Origin: Candidatus Obscuribacterales bacterium
GTDB lineage: Bacteria > Cyanobacteriota > Vampirovibrionia > Obscuribacterales > Obscuribacteraceae
DNA length: 64,000 nucleotides
Direction of reading: 5' to 3'
NCBI GenBank assembly: GCA_021732085.1
Contig: JAKFVQ010000021.1
Coordinates: 186,001-250,000, forward strand
Shown here in pieces: positions 35,231-44,767 of the stretch. The position numbers and the translations under genes were made by a program. The notes beneath the pieces were generated by a model. It did not search any database. It was not told where the DNA came from and saw only the letters and a program-made list of their open reading frames with translations. Numbering within the stretch: the stretch's first letter is position 1; each line of letters opens with the position of its first letter.

Positions 35231-35731
35231 TTACTCATACAAGGTAAAACTTTCGGGATAGCAGCGCACGAAGGGATTCGTTATTGTGACGCCCCGAAAA
35301 TCATCTTCAGGTATCATCAAGAAACCTGGTTTGCTTCCAACTTTCTTTCTGATTTCAAGGCTGGTGAATTTATCGCCGTCGCTTTTGAATTCGGCAAATG
35401 GTAAATCTCTTTTTTTGTCTAGCTCACTGCGCCTTTCCATAAGCGTTCCGACGTGTATCTGATCCATGCAATGCATTGCTTTCCATTCTTCTTGCAGCGT
35501 GTTCCTCGCCTTTGCTTTCTGAATGTTAGATGGGTCGCTAATAGCTATGTCCGCTATGTTCAATAGCTTTTCCGCCTTGGCTGCAAGCGAGGGTTCTTTG
35601 ATTTCTCTGGCGATTTTTGGATCCAGCTGAGCTAACTTGTCTATTGGTCTGACGACCAGGCCGGGTTGTGAATCTTTCTCCATTTGATTTTGGGAAGGAG
35701 AATCTGCTGATGGACGCGAAAAGTTTTCCAT
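35231..35731 (-). CDS. Small hypothetical charged protein
   Basis: Function not recognised. The 166-residue protein has a polar, disordered-looking start (MENFSRPSADSPSQNQMEKD), a helical middle (LAAKAEKLLNIADIAISD) and a basic C-terminal half (KKVGSKPGFLMIPEDDF). There is no signal peptide or membrane segment. It is convergent with the previous gene and shares the terminator region with it. Confidence 0.6.
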   Translation of the reverse strand: MENFSRPSADSPSQNQMEKDSQPGLVVRPIDKLAQLDPKIAREIKEPSLAAKAEKLLNIADIAISDPSNIQKAKARNTLQEEWKAMHCMDQIHVGTLMERRSELDKKRDLPFAEFKSDGDKFTSLEIRKKVGSKPGFLMIPEDDFRGVTITNPFVRCYPESFTLYE

Positions 35732-36249
35732 GGCTGTAACCTAGCGGGATTTGCCCTATAAGAATGATGCATGGCATTTGGCAAACTATGGTCATGGCAG
35801 ATTAAGACCCGCGTAATTCGCCCACGAGCGAAGCCTCTCCTCATAAGAGCGCGGGCTTCCAGCCCCCTCATAATGCTGCCCGGGAATTCTATATGACCAG
35901 ACATTCTCAATTCGAATATCCATAGAACGCCCGAAGCTGCAGTCGGAGCGGACAGGATGTCCGCGCTTCAATTAGCTCCATTAGCTGCGGTTGTCCATGC
36001 CGTCATCTCCTATCCTTATAAGTAGCTAAGGTTTGTTACCCAGCCAATTCCTGTGGGCAACTTCCTATTTACGGGGCGGGGGATACGAAAAACTATCCAC
36101 TATTACATTTGTGCTCAGCGTCGTGCTGGTGTTCTTTGTGCTGAATAAATTCGTTGCAGTTGCCCCCACAATTGCAATGGCGTTGCGGGAAAAAGTTCTC
36201 GGACCTTGTTGTTTCGTTGCGCAATTCACCGGTGCGATGCTGAGCCTTC
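35732..36249. other. Intergenic region with REP-like pair
   Basis: About 520 bases. It contains an inverted pair of REP-like elements (35845-35969). A short plus-strand frame at 36033-36281 has one hydrophobic stretch but overlaps the end of the kinase gene and has no ribosome-binding site, so I do not call it. Confidence 0.5.
35845..35969. repeat. Inverted pair of REP-like elements
   Basis: AAGAGCGCGGGCTTCCAGCC (35845-35864, then CCCTC) and, in opposite orientation, GGAGCGGACAGGATGTCCGC then GCTTC (35945-35969). The second is nearly identical to the copy inside the coding sequence at 57906-57930. The pair is separated by about 75 bases, the same spacing as the pair at 1411-1535 and close to that at 7719-7823. 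Confidence 0.6.
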
Positions 36250-38133
36250 TCAAAACACCAGCTGTCGTTTTAGCTGTTTGATTTCCTTTGGTAGATCGCC
36301 TTGTTCTGCTGCTGGCACACCGACAAGACTGTCTTTGGCAATTTGCAAAATTCGAGAGCAGGCTGAAGGATCTGGTTGAGCACGCTCCCCCCAAGCTTTG
36401 ATTACTTCGCAGCAGATTTGCGCTGCCTTCTTTTTTTCGTCAACGGTTCTAGGCGGTTCCAGCTTCAACGCCATTGCTGTATTTGCTAATACTGCGCCCC
36501 TCCGGTCCGGAGAAAGCAAGACCCCGTGCCTGAGCGCCTGATTTCGATATCGAAGATCTTCCTGCTTGCCGGCTGAAATTGTTGCGAAGAGTGTGCCAAC
36601 GAAATCAATGTCTGCAAGTGCCTTATTGTAATCCCGTTTTAGGACGTATATCAAGCTCCGTGTGCTCAGCACTTCTGATTCTTCAAGAGTCCTGACGTCG
36701 CCGCCCTCCTTAAGAGCTCTATTTGCGTATGTCATGGCTTCGTCAAGTTTGTCCAATTCGATCAATGTGTCTGCTTTACGCCGAAGCAACTGTTCGCGCA
36801 TCTTCACAGAAGGCGAATGTTTTATGCAGTATATGTAAGCTTCGTCGAGAACATCCAGCGCTTTTGTTTTGGTTGCCACATAGTTCTTATCGTCAGGATG
36901 AGCGCGAAAATATTCCAGTCCATCGACAGCGTTGAGATCTTTATTGCGCTTGATCTGCTCGTAAAGCCTCTTGTAGCTCTCTATGAGCTGGAATCCATTC
37001 TTGCCTCGCTCGTCCAGGCTCTCTGATTTTTCAACTCTGCGCTTCTGTATTTCGATCAGTTCTCTTATTTGGTCGAGTTTATGATCCTGTACTGCTTCCA
37101 TTTCCTTTTCGAGTTTGCCAGCTTCAGCCACCGACTTATTATGAGTCACGTAAAAATTTACTCCGCCCAGCGCCAGCAGCACTGCCAGGGCTGCAAGGAC
37201 TAAAAAAATCACTTTGCTCTCTTTCTTCTTTTGAAAAAGTTCCTGGTTCTTTATTTCAGCCTTTGCAATCTGTGCAAGTTCAGCATTGATTGCATTCAAA
37301 TCAGTAGGGCGTTGAGCGGGATCTTTTTGCAAGCACGAATCAATCAGCTTTCCTAAGCTCTCGGCGGCTGCCTGTTTCGAATTGGAGCTCAGGCTCTTCA
37401 CGTCTTCGTTTATGTGTTTGTACATAACTTCGAAGGCTGTTTCTGCCTGAAATGGTGGCGCACCAGTTGTGCACTCATACATGATGCAACCCAGAGAGTA
37501 GATATCCGATGCCGCAGTTGCAAGCTTGCCTTTGCACTGCTCGGGACTCATGTAAGTTGGGCTGCCGATCACCGCGTTCGTCCTTGTCACATTCGCTTCG
37601 GGGCTGCTTTCCTCCGCTTTGGACATTCCGAAATCGATAACTTTGACAGGGACCTTGCCGTCTGTTTCCATGCAAACGAATATATTGCTTGGTTTGAGAT
37701 CTCTGTGGATGATGCCTGCATTATGCGCACATTCCAATCCCGCGCAGACTTGCATCATGATTTCGCAAAACTGATCTAGAGGGAGTGCTTGTCCCCTGAG
37801 CTTATCGGATAGAGGTTCGCCGTTCAGATACTCCATAACGTGGTACGGATATCCGTTTGTGGTGATATCGGAGGCTAGAATCTTTACGATATTGGGATGG
37901 TCGATTGTGGCAAGCAGTTTGGCTTCCCGGATGAAACGCTTATGCTCGGCTTCACCGGCGATTTCCGCTGAGCGCAGAATTTTGATGGTTACCTCTCTGC
38001 CCAGCAGTTTGTCGTTGGCGAGCAGCACTAAACCGCTTGCCCCTGCCCCGAGTGTTTTAACTACCTCGAACCGACTGGGCAACGACGAAGCCAGAGCTTC
38101 AGCGTTTAATATTTCGTGTGCCGGCGTGCTCAT
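36250..38133 (-). CDS. Hanks-type serine/threonine protein kinase with membrane helix and TPR-like C-terminus
   Basis: This 627-residue signalling kinase has a cytoplasmic catalytic domain (about 20-285) with all key residues: glycine loop GAGASG (29-34), lysine K51 (VTIKIL), glutamate E70, catalytic D145 in HRDLKPSN, metal-binding D167 in DFG and SPTYMSPEQ in the activation segment. A single membrane helix (about 308-330, VIFLVLAALAVLLALGGVNF) follows, then an extracytoplasmic helical domain with TPR-like repeats to the end. It begins 5 bases after the stop of the kinase gene at 38139-40217, so the pair are in one operon. The ligand and targets are unknown. Confidence 0.9.
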   Translation of the reverse strand: MSTPAHEILNAEALASSLPSRFEVVKTLGAGASGLVLLANDKLLGREVTIKILRSAEIAGEAEHKRFIREAKLLATIDHPNIVKILASDITTNGYPYHVMEYLNGEPLSDKLRGQALPLDQFCEIMMQVCAGLECAHNAGIIHRDLKPSNIFVCMETDGKVPVKVIDFGMSKAEESSPEANVTRTNAVIGSPTYMSPEQCKGKLATAASDIYSLGCIMYECTTGAPPFQAETAFEVMYKHINEDVKSLSSNSKQAAAESLGKLIDSCLQKDPAQRPTDLNAINAELAQIAKAEIKNQELFQKKKESKVIFLVLAALAVLLALGGVNFYVTHNKSVAEAGKLEKEMEAVQDHKLDQIRELIEIQKRRVEKSESLDERGKNGFQLIESYKRLYEQIKRNKDLNAVDGLEYFRAHPDDKNYVATKTKALDVLDEAYIYCIKHSPSVKMREQLLRRKADTLIELDKLDEAMTYANRALKEGGDVRTLEESEVLSTRSLIYVLKRDYNKALADIDFVGTLFATISAGKQEDLRYRNQALRHGVLLSPDRRGAVLANTAMALKLEPPRTVDEKKKAAQICCEVIKAWGERAQPDPSACSRILQIAKDSLVGVPAAEQGDLPKEIKQLKRQLVF

Positions 38134-38138
38134 CTATG

Positions 38139-40217
38139 TTACTTTGTGCCCGCCATGGCGGTCAGGGAATCCACCTTAGCCTTGTAAGCAGCCAATTTTG
38201 CTGAGTATTTTGGATCTTTCATATCGCTAATTTCTTGCACTAGTCTTTGGCAAAGGTCCAAGATGATCGAGCTGTCGCCTTTATTGATCTCATATTGGTG
38301 CAGAGCTTTTTCAGTGTAGTCTATTGCGTCCTCCTCTCGGTTCCGTACGCGATACGACTCTGCGATCATTTTGTATAGTTGGGCTATACCATCGTAAGAA
38401 TATATTTCTCCCCGCAGAGCAACTTCTTTCTTTAGAAGCTCAGTATATTGCTCCGCTCTGTTGGCGCTTATCAGAATGGGTCCTATAGCCTTCTGAAGCA
38501 GAGCAATTGTTGATTTTTGGCTCATGAATATGCCCGAGTCTAATTCTTTCAGCACCGGTTTAATTATGGCGAGAGCCTTCTTCTTCTCATTCTCTGCTAT
38601 CGCGATCCTTGCCTCAGCCGCCCGCAGCCAAATTGATCTAATATGTTCTGCTTCCTCCCCATGTTGATTGCTGAGAAGCTTCAGGAATGATTTCGCTTGC
38701 TTCGTATTGTTCAGTGTCAGCGAGTTAAGTATGCCATCAAAAATGAATTCAATATTTTCCGAGGAGGTGGGCCAGCGCGCATTGCCCTCTTCGATCAGTT
38801 TTATAATTGACTTTTCTCCATCCTTGCTTGCTTTGAGAAGTTCGTATTCATTTCTAGTATTGCGAAAGAAGAACTTTTGCATGTTTCCTTGCAAGGATAT
38901 GTCCACTCCTTTTTGTGCTAGCTCTAGTCCCTGCATTTCCAAATCTTTGCGTTGTTTTGGACTCGTCTTATTCTGACTCAGCAAAAGACTTATTAATTCA
39001 CCGGCTGTGCTGTATGCTTCGGCAAGTTCCCTTGTGCTGGTATCTTCCTTCTTCCTCAGCGTTTCAATAAGTGATAGGTATTGTGATAAGACTTTGCGTA
39101 CATTACGGCTGTCTCCTTTGGCTATTCTTAGTTCACTGAGTTGGCGTCCTGTGGGTTCATTTATCACCTGAGTTACAGCTTTTGATTTGTTCAAATTGAA
39201 GAGTGCAGTTACGACTGATGCCAGAAGTAGGATGATTAGCCCTGCGGCAAGCATGTTCTTTACGGATGAATGCTGCTTCTTACTATTGAAACTATCGAGA
39301 TTCCCGAGGTCATTGCTTAGTTTCTCAGATAATATCGCTGCCGTCTTCGGTCGCTCCGCCGGATCTTTTTGAAGCGTTGAAAGTATTGTTGAGCACAACT
39401 TTGATGACTGCATCGATTTGCGGCAGAATTCCTTAACTGACGGAGGCTGTGCCTGCGCATGCATACCCATTAGTGCTAGCGGAGTTTCAGCTTTAAACAA
39501 AGCTTCGCTGCATAAAAACTCGTACATCACACACGCGATTGAGTATAGATCGGATCTTCCGTCTACTGGTTTTCCCAAGCACTGTTCAGGACTCATGTAT
39601 GCCGGTGTGCCTATAACTGTACCGGTTTTTGTATGGTGTTGTTCGATGTTAGATTCGATAAAAACTTTTGCAATTCCAAAATCGACCAGCTTAGGTAGCA
39701 GCTCATCGTGAACTGATTTCGTAAGCATTATGTTGCCCGGCTTGATGTCGCGATGTACGATTCCCTTCTCATGTGCGTAGTCCAGTGCCGAAAGCAATGG
39801 TAGGAAGATCGCTTTGAAATCTTTCAACGATAGTTCTTGCTGCGAATGTGAGTCGAGGTATTCTCTGAGTGTTACGCCATCGACGTATTCCATCGTCAAA
39901 TAAGGATCTCCCGATGATGCAGTTCCATAGCCCAATACTTTAGCTATGTTCGGATGGTCCAGATTCGCTGCAAGGCTAGCTTCTTGCTGAAATCGCTCAA
40001 GTGAGGAATCATCATCCCCCAGATCCTTTTTTGACAAAATCTTCATTGCTACGGTTCGCTGCAATAAGGTTTGGTGACCTTTATACACCTTTGCAAGGAG
40101 CCCGGACGCGAGTTCTTTTTCGAGAACGATGTCCTTAATTTGAGGCATGTGTTCGATCGCAGTGCTTGCGTTGAGCGCGTCCTCGGATTCGGGTTTTACT
40201 TGATGTTGTTCTTCCAT
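38139..40217 (-). CDS. Hanks-type serine/threonine kinase with degenerate glycine loop and TPR-like C-terminus
   Basis: This 692-residue protein has an N-terminal kinase domain (about 29-290), one membrane helix (about 322-345, LAAGLIILLLASVVTALF) and a helical, TPR-like outer domain. The catalytic residues are present: K59 (VAMKIL), E79, D157 in HRDIKPGN, D179 in DFG, and GTPAYMSPEQ. The phosphate-binding loop is unusual: LASGLLAKVY (36-45) keeps only the middle of the three glycines of GxGxxG. It may still bind ATP, or have reduced activity and act mainly as a partner of the kinase encoded 5 bases downstream. The two could form a heteromeric sensor. A GT-C-like membrane gene lies 79 bases upstream on the same strand. 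Confidence 0.88.
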   Translation of the reverse strand: MEEQHQVKPESEDALNASTAIEHMPQIKDIVLEKELASGLLAKVYKGHQTLLQRTVAMKILSKKDLGDDDSSLERFQQEASLAANLDHPNIAKVLGYGTASSGDPYLTMEYVDGVTLREYLDSHSQQELSLKDFKAIFLPLLSALDYAHEKGIVHRDIKPGNIMLTKSVHDELLPKLVDFGIAKVFIESNIEQHHTKTGTVIGTPAYMSPEQCLGKPVDGRSDLYSIACVMYEFLCSEALFKAETPLALMGMHAQAQPPSVKEFCRKSMQSSKLCSTILSTLQKDPAERPKTAAILSEKLSNDLGNLDSFNSKKQHSSVKNMLAAGLIILLLASVVTALFNLNKSKAVTQVINEPTGRQLSELRIAKGDSRNVRKVLSQYLSLIETLRKKEDTSTRELAEAYSTAGELISLLLSQNKTSPKQRKDLEMQGLELAQKGVDISLQGNMQKFFFRNTRNEYELLKASKDGEKSIIKLIEEGNARWPTSSENIEFIFDGILNSLTLNNTKQAKSFLKLLSNQHGEEAEHIRSIWLRAAEARIAIAENEKKKALAIIKPVLKELDSGIFMSQKSTIALLQKAIGPILISANRAEQYTELLKKEVALRGEIYSYDGIAQLYKMIAESYRVRNREEDAIDYTEKALHQYEINKGDSSIILDLCQRLVQEISDMKDPKYSAKLAAYKAKVDSLTAMAGTK

Positions 40218-40296
40218 CAGCGCCGTTTCCTGAGCTGTTCGCCTTCATGTTCACTTTATGCCATTAGTTTGTGGATTTTTCAACCACCGCGGAGGC

Positions 40297-42672
40297 TTAA
40301 TCAATTTGTAGCAGCAGTGGATCGGATGAAAATCCGATGACCTTTCCGTTCTCATCGAGGGCGAATCCCCGAAGCTCGTAGAATGCTGGACTGGGGAAAT
40401 CTCGCTTGGTCAGCTTTACGTCCAGCTTCTGCCCGTCCCCGGCGAAAGTCTTTGCCGCTTCTTTCGAGAAGTTCTTAACTCTCATAGTGCCCGTGTAATG
40501 TTCGAACCAGGAGTTGGGTTTGGACAATTCAACTGCTACCTTCTTACAGCCGGGGATTTTCGATGCGTCCAGGGTGACAGACAATGAATCCGCCGCGACG
40601 GGCCGATTTATTCCATCCACTCCTTCTCCTAGCGCGCTGCCGGGCGTCACCGTCAGCGCCGGCATTAGTCTTTCATTTGATACAAAGCGAATGCTTGTGA
40701 AATGAACCTTGTCATTTTTGTTTTTCAATTCGGGCGAGGGTATTTGCAATCTCACTCGATCGATCGTTTGGCAGGATAGCCAGGTCTTATGTTCGGAAAC
40801 TGGAAACCAGTATTCGTGCTCTTCTCCATCGATGATTAGCGGCATGAAAATGCGGCGATCGCTATCACTGAACTTCGGGAAACTGCCGCCGCACCATGCA
40901 AGGATGATCGGTGTTTTCTCCGGTATAGCATTTTTTTCGACTTTTACCTTCAGTACGATAAAGTCAACGGCGCTCGATTCAATTCCCAGTGCTGGGGACT
41001 CAACTGTTAGATAGACATCGTTGGAAGGTGCCTTCAATGCTTCGTTGAGCGCAGCCAGGTCGAAGGTTTTGTCGAATGGGCTCGCGCTGTTTAACTTGAG
41101 AGGAATGAATCGTTTGTTCTCCATATCCCAGAAAAGGATTTTTGCTTTTTCCTCGTTTTTCGCAGAGAGTCGTCGCAGCCGAGAAATTGAAATCAGATCT
41201 GAATCGCCGTAAGTGGCAGGTTCGAAATTGAATACGCGATCCTTCAGCTCTGGGTCTGAAAGCGGTTTCGAGAGCAACACGGATAGCATTGCACCGTTGT
41301 AAATCAAGTGGGCGCCGGCTAGTCGTTGCGGGACATTCAGCACAATTATCTTATCGCTATCTTTGCATTCGTTCTTCACTGCTTCATGGAAGCTGCGCAC
41401 CTGCCCGCCAGCATGAGCCCAGGGAATATTGTTGCGCATAGTTATGATGCCGAAGACCGCAAGCCACAAGCCTATTAGAAGGAAGGATGTGCGGGCGCCC
41501 CACATGTATTTCTTTATCTTGCGCTCTTCGTGATCCAATTCCCATAATGGTGCCAGGAGGAAGCCAAACATCAGACTGAGTCCGGCTGTGGCAAAGTAGG
41601 CAAAGCGGCTGCACATCAGCGTGTCTGTTATGTTGAAGACTTGATAGGTCGGCAGCAATGCCAAAATCGTCCAGAGTATCGCAAAGAATACGAGCTTAAC
41701 TTGTTGGCGTGCGCGATGGAGAAGCAGAAAGCGAACTAGCAATAACGCGGCGCTGAATTTGTAGAGATTGAGGACGAACTTATGCAGGCGGTTGGACGGG
41801 GGTATCGCCTCTAGATTGAAGGGAAAGAACAACTTGTTCAAGGATGCCAGCCGGTTAGCAAGCGAGTTGCTGAGTGATTCTCCGATTGAACCGCCGTACC
41901 CGCCCTGCAATGTCCCTAGCGCCAGGATGCGCACCCCGAGGTAGGCCAGGAGGGTGGCGAAATACCATTTGCTCTCGGAGAGAGCCGACTTTACGCGATC
42001 CATGAGTTTCGGGTCAGGACCAAAGAATAGTTCATGCAGCACTATTAACGGTGGCAGTATGACTGCCATCTCCTTCGAGATAAGACTGATGACGAAGCAA
42101 ACAATGCTGCCGATGAATGTGGAAATGGCGCGGCTTTCGCGATAGCGCAAATATAGGTAGAAAGCGGCGAGATTGAACGCCAGGCAAACGCTGTCGACGC
42201 GCCCGATAATCCAGCTCACAACCTCGGTGTGCAGCGGCGACATTGCGAAGAAAAGGGCACCGGCTATAGCGCCGACAAACTGCTGCTGGGGCAAAAAGCC
42301 GACCAAGAGGCGCCGCGCGATGAAAAAGAGAAGCAGGCTGCACGCTATTTGGTAAACGAGGTTGCTTATGTGGAAGACGTATGAGTTTCCCTGCCCGATG
42401 GCATAATCGAGGGCGAGAGTTAATGAAATGAATGGTCGATAGAATTGCGTGCCCCAGGCGTGCATCCAGTTGCCCGTGAAATTTTCGAGAAGTTTTTCTG
42501 GATGACCGTTGAATACATCAGCCAGGTAGGCGACGTGTACAAAGTCGTCTGCCAGGAAGTACGCACTTAATGAGCGACTGAAACAAACCGCATTTGTGAC
42601 AATAATGACAAGAACCGCAAAAATAGCGGACAAAAAGCGTATTTGCTTTGCAGAATCAGAAATAGGTGCCAT
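40297..42672 (-). CDS. Multi-spanning GT-C-like membrane protein (paralogue of 31555-34245)
   Basis: This 791-residue inner-membrane protein has the same plan as the gene at 31555: about a dozen membrane helices (residues 10-430) and a soluble C-terminal part (about 440-790). The first loop has YFLADDFVHVAYL, again an Asp-Asp pair at the expected GT-C position, and IIGRVDSVCLAFNLAAFYLY matches the paralogue. The YGGS-I-G-E loop and the SKEMAV segment are also shared. A glycosyltransferase role is inferred from topology and the acid pair. It precedes the two kinase genes on the same strand with a 79-base gap, so co-transcription is plausible. No clear ribosome-binding site is seen before the ATG. 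Confidence 0.82.
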   Translation of the reverse strand: MAPISDSAKQIRFLSAIFAVLVIIVTNAVCFSRSLSAYFLADDFVHVAYLADVFNGHPEKLLENFTGNWMHAWGTQFYRPFISLTLALDYAIGQGNSYVFHISNLVYQIACSLLLFFIARRLLVGFLPQQQFVGAIAGALFFAMSPLHTEVVSWIIGRVDSVCLAFNLAAFYLYLRYRESRAISTFIGSIVCFVISLISKEMAVILPPLIVLHELFFGPDPKLMDRVKSALSESKWYFATLLAYLGVRILALGTLQGGYGGSIGESLSNSLANRLASLNKLFFPFNLEAIPPSNRLHKFVLNLYKFSAALLLVRFLLLHRARQQVKLVFFAILWTILALLPTYQVFNITDTLMCSRFAYFATAGLSLMFGFLLAPLWELDHEERKIKKYMWGARTSFLLIGLWLAVFGIITMRNNIPWAHAGGQVRSFHEAVKNECKDSDKIIVLNVPQRLAGAHLIYNGAMLSVLLSKPLSDPELKDRVFNFEPATYGDSDLISISRLRRLSAKNEEKAKILFWDMENKRFIPLKLNSASPFDKTFDLAALNEALKAPSNDVYLTVESPALGIESSAVDFIVLKVKVEKNAIPEKTPIILAWCGGSFPKFSDSDRRIFMPLIIDGEEHEYWFPVSEHKTWLSCQTIDRVRLQIPSPELKNKNDKVHFTSIRFVSNERLMPALTVTPGSALGEGVDGINRPVAADSLSVTLDASKIPGCKKVAVELSKPNSWFEHYTGTMRVKNFSKEAAKTFAGDGQKLDVKLTKRDFPSPAFYELRGFALDENGKVIGFSSDPLLLQID

Positions 42673-42883
42673 TAAGGGTCGGACTCAGACGACTCGCAAC
42701 CCTCAGCCAGCGAAGGTTACGGGGGAACTATTTTTCATGTGTGTAGTCATTTTACGTTGATAAACTGAATTGATCAGTAGTAAGATGACAATAGGGAGGC
42801 TTAAGTTCATTAGCCTCAGCTCACAAGACGAATGGGAAGCACTCATTATATAAGCGCTGAGCTCATAGAGAAGCTAACCTCGG

Positions 42884-44422
42884 ATGACGGAAACTCTGAT
42901 TATCGAAGCAAAGACCGCTATGCAATGTGACAAGACTCCAAACACTGATATGTTTCAAAATGGTTTGAATCAGGATCCACACAAGATGGAGCCTACGCAA
43001 ATTAAAGATGGGAGCAAATCGCAGTTTAAGTTTCCGGAGGGGTTCCTCTGGGGCGTTGCTACTTCGCATTTTCAGGTCGAAGGGCATAAAGGCGAGATTC
43101 AGGCTCGTATGTCTGATTGGGCTCGTTGGACAACTGAGGAAGGGCGAATACTCGACAAATCGACAGCCGATCAGGCTTGTGAATTTTTTGAGCGATACGC
43201 TCAAGATATTGAGCTTTGTGAAGAGCTCAACCTCAACAGTTTTCGCCTGAGTCTTAACTGGCCTGCGATGTGCCCAGGTCCGAATCACGAGTACAGCACC
43301 GATGATCCGACCCTGCAGGTCTATCGTGACATGCTCAAGATGCTGAAGGCAAAGGGTTTCAAGACTTTCGTCACTTTGTTCCATTTCTGCTTGCCAAATT
43401 GGCTGGCTGAAATTGGCGGTTGGAATAACGAAGTTACCATAACTGAGTTCGAGAAGTTCTCCGCATTCGTAGCCAAAGAGCTAGGTGAGTACGTCGATTT
43501 CTGGATCACGATAAACGAGCCTCTGGTTTATGTATTCCAGGGCTACATTTCCGGCGATTGGCCGCCAGGTTATAAGCGGAACTTCACCGGTGGTTTCAAT
43601 TGCACGCGCAACTTGCTTATTGGGCATGCGCGCTCATATCATGCGATTCATGCGCTGCAGCCGAACGCTAAGGTTAGCATCACCCACCATTGGATGAGCT
43701 TCGCGCCGAAGAATAGGTTCAGCCCGTTCGACCAGCTTGTAACCTACATGCGCGACTCGGTTTTCAACCATTGCTTCATGGATGCGATGCAAACCGGGCG
43801 TTTGAAATTCCCCTGGCCTGCCATGCTGGATCCGGGCTTGCGCAGCCTGGCAGGCGACGTGCCTGGGCTCAAAGATACGATGGATTACATCGGCATCAAC
43901 TATTACACTCGCCAGTTCTGTCAGTTCGAGTACAAGTGGCCAGCCGAACTCTTTGGTTGCAAGTCAGATCAAGCCGTCGACGAAATGTCCGATCTCGGCT
44001 GGGAGACTTATCCGCAAGGGCTCTACGACCTCTTGGTAAGGGATTTGAAGCGCTATCGCTATGACGGCAAAGGCAATCTGCGCGAGATTTATATCACCGA
44101 GAACGGTCATGCCAATATCTACGAGGCGGATCTGGCAGATGGTGACTGGTCTCTGGAGGATACAGGTCGCGTCAAGTATTTAACTTCGCATTTGAACTCG
44201 CTTTACAAGGCCATCACAGATGGTGCCAACGTCAAAGGATATTTGCACTGGTCCCTGCTCGATAATTTTGAATGGGCAGAGGGGCTGCGAGCTCGCTTTG
44301 GTCTGGTGCGCGTTAGCTATCCGACATTAAAGCGAACGCTTCGCCGCAGCGCACACATCTACAAACAGATCGCTGAAAAGAATGCGCTAATTCAAAACCA
44401 GCAGCCTCGTACCATCGAATAA
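42884..44422 (+). CDS. Beta-glucosidase, glycoside hydrolase family 1
   Basis: This 512-residue retaining glycosidase removes terminal beta-linked glucose or galactose. The GH1 barrel starts at about residue 48 (FKFPEGFLWGVATSHFQVEG). The general acid/base is E212 in WITINEPLVY, the nucleophile is E406 in IYITENGHANIY, and the late aglycone-site segment GYLHWSLLDNFEWAEG is intact. About 45 extra residues precede the domain, polar and without a signal peptide, so the enzyme is probably cytosolic. ATG at 42884 has only a weak upstream site (GAGAAG further upstream); internal ATGs at residues 13, 23 and 35 are possible starts. It stands alone, with a REP-rich gap downstream. Confidence 0.93.
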   Translation: MTETLIIEAKTAMQCDKTPNTDMFQNGLNQDPHKMEPTQIKDGSKSQFKFPEGFLWGVATSHFQVEGHKGEIQARMSDWARWTTEEGRILDKSTADQACEFFERYAQDIELCEELNLNSFRLSLNWPAMCPGPNHEYSTDDPTLQVYRDMLKMLKAKGFKTFVTLFHFCLPNWLAEIGGWNNEVTITEFEKFSAFVAKELGEYVDFWITINEPLVYVFQGYISGDWPPGYKRNFTGGFNCTRNLLIGHARSYHAIHALQPNAKVSITHHWMSFAPKNRFSPFDQLVTYMRDSVFNHCFMDAMQTGRLKFPWPAMLDPGLRSLAGDVPGLKDTMDYIGINYYTRQFCQFEYKWPAELFGCKSDQAVDEMSDLGWETYPQGLYDLLVRDLKRYRYDGKGNLREIYITENGHANIYEADLADGDWSLEDTGRVKYLTSHLNSLYKAITDGANVKGYLHWSLLDNFEWAEGLRARFGLVRVSYPTLKRTLRRSAHIYKQIAEKNALIQNQQPRTIE

Positions 44423-44767
44423 CTGGTCTATGGGAGCGCAGGCTTCCAACCTGCTTCGAATGCCGCTTCAAATGTCGCTCAGCGCTTAAGGGACGGCAGA
44501 GCTGCGTCGAATTGACGCTTCGTTCGCTTCAGGGAGCCTCGGCTTTCCAGCTGCTTCGATAGCTGCTTAAATCGCCGCCGGGAGCGGTGTCCCGCCGGCG
44601 CCTGAGGATTCACGCTCATAAGGATGCCAACAAGGCTCAGCTGCTCTTTTGCTCCTTCGGTCTTTAGCTCCTCGTACGCATGGACAGCCTCCGATTCCTT
44701 CAATTGAGATTTAGCGAGCTTTTCCGCCAGTGCTGTAAAATAAGCCTTGTGGGTTTTTGGGTGGTTT
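44423..44767. other. Intergenic region with several REP-like elements
   Basis: About 345 bases with at least three repeat copies (44432-44600). A minus-strand frame (44479-44703, TTG start) reads through the repeats; its upstream half (roughly EKLAKSQLKESEAVHAYEEL) looks somewhat protein-like and might be a decayed gene fragment, but it has no good start, and I do not call it a gene. Confidence 0.45.
44432..44600. repeat. Cluster of three REP-like elements
   Basis: Copies are GGGAGCGCAGGCTTCCAACC then TGCTT (44432-44456), GGGAGCCTCGGCTTTCCAGC then TGCTTCG (44532-44558), and a shortened GGGAGCGGTGTCCCGCCGGC (44580-44599). All three are in the same orientation, just downstream of the glycosidase gene. 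Confidence 0.55.

Noticed and set aside
36033..36281. 82-codon plus-strand frame with one hydrophobic segment
   Set aside because: Overlaps the 3' end of the kinase gene on the other strand and has no ribosome-binding site; kept only as a remote possibility.
44479..44703. 74-codon minus-strand frame
   Set aside because: Starts at TTG without a site and its second half is translated REP-like sequence; at most a decayed gene piece.
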